Positions 62,690 through 64,000 of a stretch of DNA of 64,000 nucleotides are shown piece after piece; positions within the stretch are counted from its first letter, which is position 1, and every line of letters starts with the position of its first letter. Under the pieces are notes generated by a model, which was given only the letters and a program-made list of their open reading frames with translations, did no database searches and had not been told where the DNA came from. The position numbers were made by a program, and so were the translations under genes. This DNA is from Accumulibacter sp. (GTDB lineage: Bacteria; Pseudomonadota; Gammaproteobacteria; Burkholderiales; Rhodocyclaceae), in assembly GCF_029255285.1 (NCBI RefSeq), contig NZ_JAPUVI010000043.1:99407-163406 (forward strand). Direction: 5' to 3'.

Positions 62690-64000
62690 TCAGCCTTGCC
62701 GCTCGAAGCACTCGCGCCTGGCGACCAGCCGGGCCTCCGAGGCGCTGGCCTCGACGACGATGCAGTTCAGCTCGTAGGGGAAGCGGGATTCGTTGCGCAG
62801 ATCGTCGAGCCTGAGGGGCGGATGGTTCTCCAAGTCGAGGTAGCGCGTCCAGCTGCCCGGATTCAGATAGTGACCGTTGTCGAAGCGTTTTTCGTCCGGC
62901 AGATGGGTGTGGCCCATGACGATCACCTGCGCCGCCGGACAGGCCTCGAAGCGGCGCTGCGCCAGATCGCGCAGCGCCCGCCGGCCGAAGTGGCGCGCCC
63001 CGACGATGGTGCCCAGCGTCTTGCTGCTCCCCGTGCCGAGCACCGCCGCCGGCCGCAGCGCGAACAGCGCCTGCCAGTCGTCCGCGGGAACGACGACGAA
63101 CAGTCGGCGCATCCGTTCGGCCAGACTGTCCTCGTCCGTCACCTCGCGGCGAACGTCCTCCGCGCTGCGCTCCTCGCCCAGCAGCCGGCACGCGGCGGCC
63201 AGACGCTGCGCGAAATCGTCGTCGTCGCGCAGCCGCCCCAGCAGCCGCCGGCCGACATCGGAATCGCTCGGCGCGCCGAGCGCCTTGGCGTGGCGGGCGA
63301 TGAACTTCAGCAGCATCCAGCCGGCGCTGGCGAAACCGCCGGTGTCCTCGCGCAGCAGGACCGTCGCCAGGTTCTGCACCGGGTGCAGGTTGTCGGCGAA
63401 CGGATAGCGCGCCTCCAGGCCATTGACGAAGTGCACCATGAACAAGGTGCCGGGACACATTTCGAGCCGCTCTCCGTCCGGCGCGCGGAGGATCGGCGCC
63501 GACCAGTGTTTGAAGCGATTGGCCGGATCCTCCAGGTGGCCGTGGCCGATGTGCAGCCGGCCGCCGTAGCGCTCGACCCAATCGGCGCCTGTTTCGAAAC
63601 GCAGGCCGGGGCCGATGCGCGCCCGCAAACGCTTGCGCACCGCCGGCCAGTACAGGTCGACGTCGTGGTTGCCGGCCGCCAGGGTCACCCGGTTGCCCGC
63701 CGCCTGAAAATCGTTCAGCGCGGCGAAGCTGTTGTCGTGCCCGGCGAGGATAGCCTCGAGCTTCTCCAGCGACTCGGCTTCCGAGCACCAGTAGTCGGCC
63801 GACGGGCTGCGGTAGACCTGCGGCCTGACCTGCGCGAACTCCAGGAAGTCGCCGTTGAAGAAGAGTTCGATTTCGCCCGCCTGGCCGGCCGGCGAAGCCA
63901 GGCGCTGGCGAACGAAGCGTTCGAGCTGCCGATTCTGGTAGACGTGGTCGTCGCCCGCATCGGCCGCGCCGCCGCCCAGGTGGAGGTCGCTGACGATCAG
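62690..64000 (-). CDS. Metallophosphoesterase (5' end outside window)
   Basis: The frame is open to the right edge, so the start is missing; 436 residues are visible. Calcineurin-like metal motifs appear in order: LIVSDLHLGGG at the edge, FFNGDFLEF, AAGNHDVD and VIVMGHTHLPD. These bind two divalent metals. Between them lies a long helical insert (residues about 190-300) not typical of small phosphodiesterases. The substrate is unknown. Confidence 0.88.
   Translation of the reverse strand: MIVSDLHLGGGAADAGDDHVYQNRQLERFVRQRLASPAGQAGEIELFFNGDFLEFAQVRPQVYRSPSADYWCSEAESLEKLEAILAGHDNSFAALNDFQAAGNRVTLAAGNHDVDLYWPAVRKRLRARIGPGLRFETGADWVERYGGRLHIGHGHLEDPANRFKHWSAPILRAPDGERLEMCPGTLFMVHFVNGLEARYPFADNLHPVQNLATVLLREDTGGFASAGWMLLKFIARHAKALGAPSDSDVGRRLLGRLRDDDDFAQRLAAACRLLGEERSAEDVRREVTDEDSLAERMRRLFVVVPADDWQALFALRPAAVLGTGSSKTLGTIVGARHFGRRALRDLAQRRFEACPAAQVIVMGHTHLPDEKRFDNGHYLNPGSWTRYLDLENHPPLRLDDLRNESRFPYELNCIVVEASASEARLVARRECFERQG

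Overview
The window looks like the chromosome of a betaproteobacterium of the Rhodocyclaceae type. It is GC-rich, and about 15 kb is devoted to polyhydroxyalkanoate (PHA) metabolism. With a pyrophosphate-dependent phosphofructokinase and a class II aldolase alongside, the content resembles 'Candidatus Accumulibacter'-like polyphosphate-accumulating organisms. That placement is inference from gene content; no rRNA or other marker gene is present.

Layout. 0-11.5 kb: the 3' part of a SulP transporter with STAS and cyclic-nucleotide domains, a Usp protein, a base-excision glycosylase, overlapping accA-tilS, tRNA-Gly(GCC) and tRNA-Leu(UAA), glutathione-dependent formaldehyde oxidation (FrmA plus S-formylglutathione hydrolase), an HDOD-REC-GGDEF signalling protein, a cupin and a small secreted protein. 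11.6-17.3 kb, all minus strand: modABC molybdate uptake, PPi-dependent PFK and aldolase, with two clear intrinsic terminators.

17.7-32.9 kb, PHA region: a fusion protein with a PHB-depolymerase-family esterase, an (S)-type enoyl-CoA hydratase, a PhaC-like Cys-box hydrolase, an acyl-CoA ligase, a class I PHA synthase, and a plus-strand set of SDR dehydrogenase, thiolase, two MaoC/hotdog proteins, PhaE and class III PhaC. Together they could convert acyl-CoAs to polymer. The SDR carries an NAD-type acidic residue, so an NADH-linked route running through an enoyl-CoA intermediate is plausible.

33-49.8 kb: an L-isoaspartyl methyltransferase with an apparent signal peptide, a tyrosine-phosphatase-like protein, a hemerythrin, an ankyrin protein, an exported redoxin next to a DsbD/ScsB-type electron transporter, a membrane-linked methyltransferase, a YbaK deacylase, an acyl-CoA dehydrogenase/CoA-transferase pair, a hybrid histidine kinase followed by a Tat-exported binding protein, and a TetR-thioesterase-SDR operon behind a perfect palindrome. 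The SDR closely resembles halohydrin dehalogenases but has Ala at the catalytic Tyr position.

49.8-61.6 kb is an accessory island. It holds an integrase fragment, four tightly coupled small genes, a Cys-rich protein, an orphan phage baseplate-like gene and a complete type I restriction-modification locus (hsdM-hsdS-hsdR). It ends at a truncated nuclease gene beside tRNA-Leu(UAG). After the tRNA come a GH19 chitinase/lysozyme and a metallophosphoesterase cut by the right edge.
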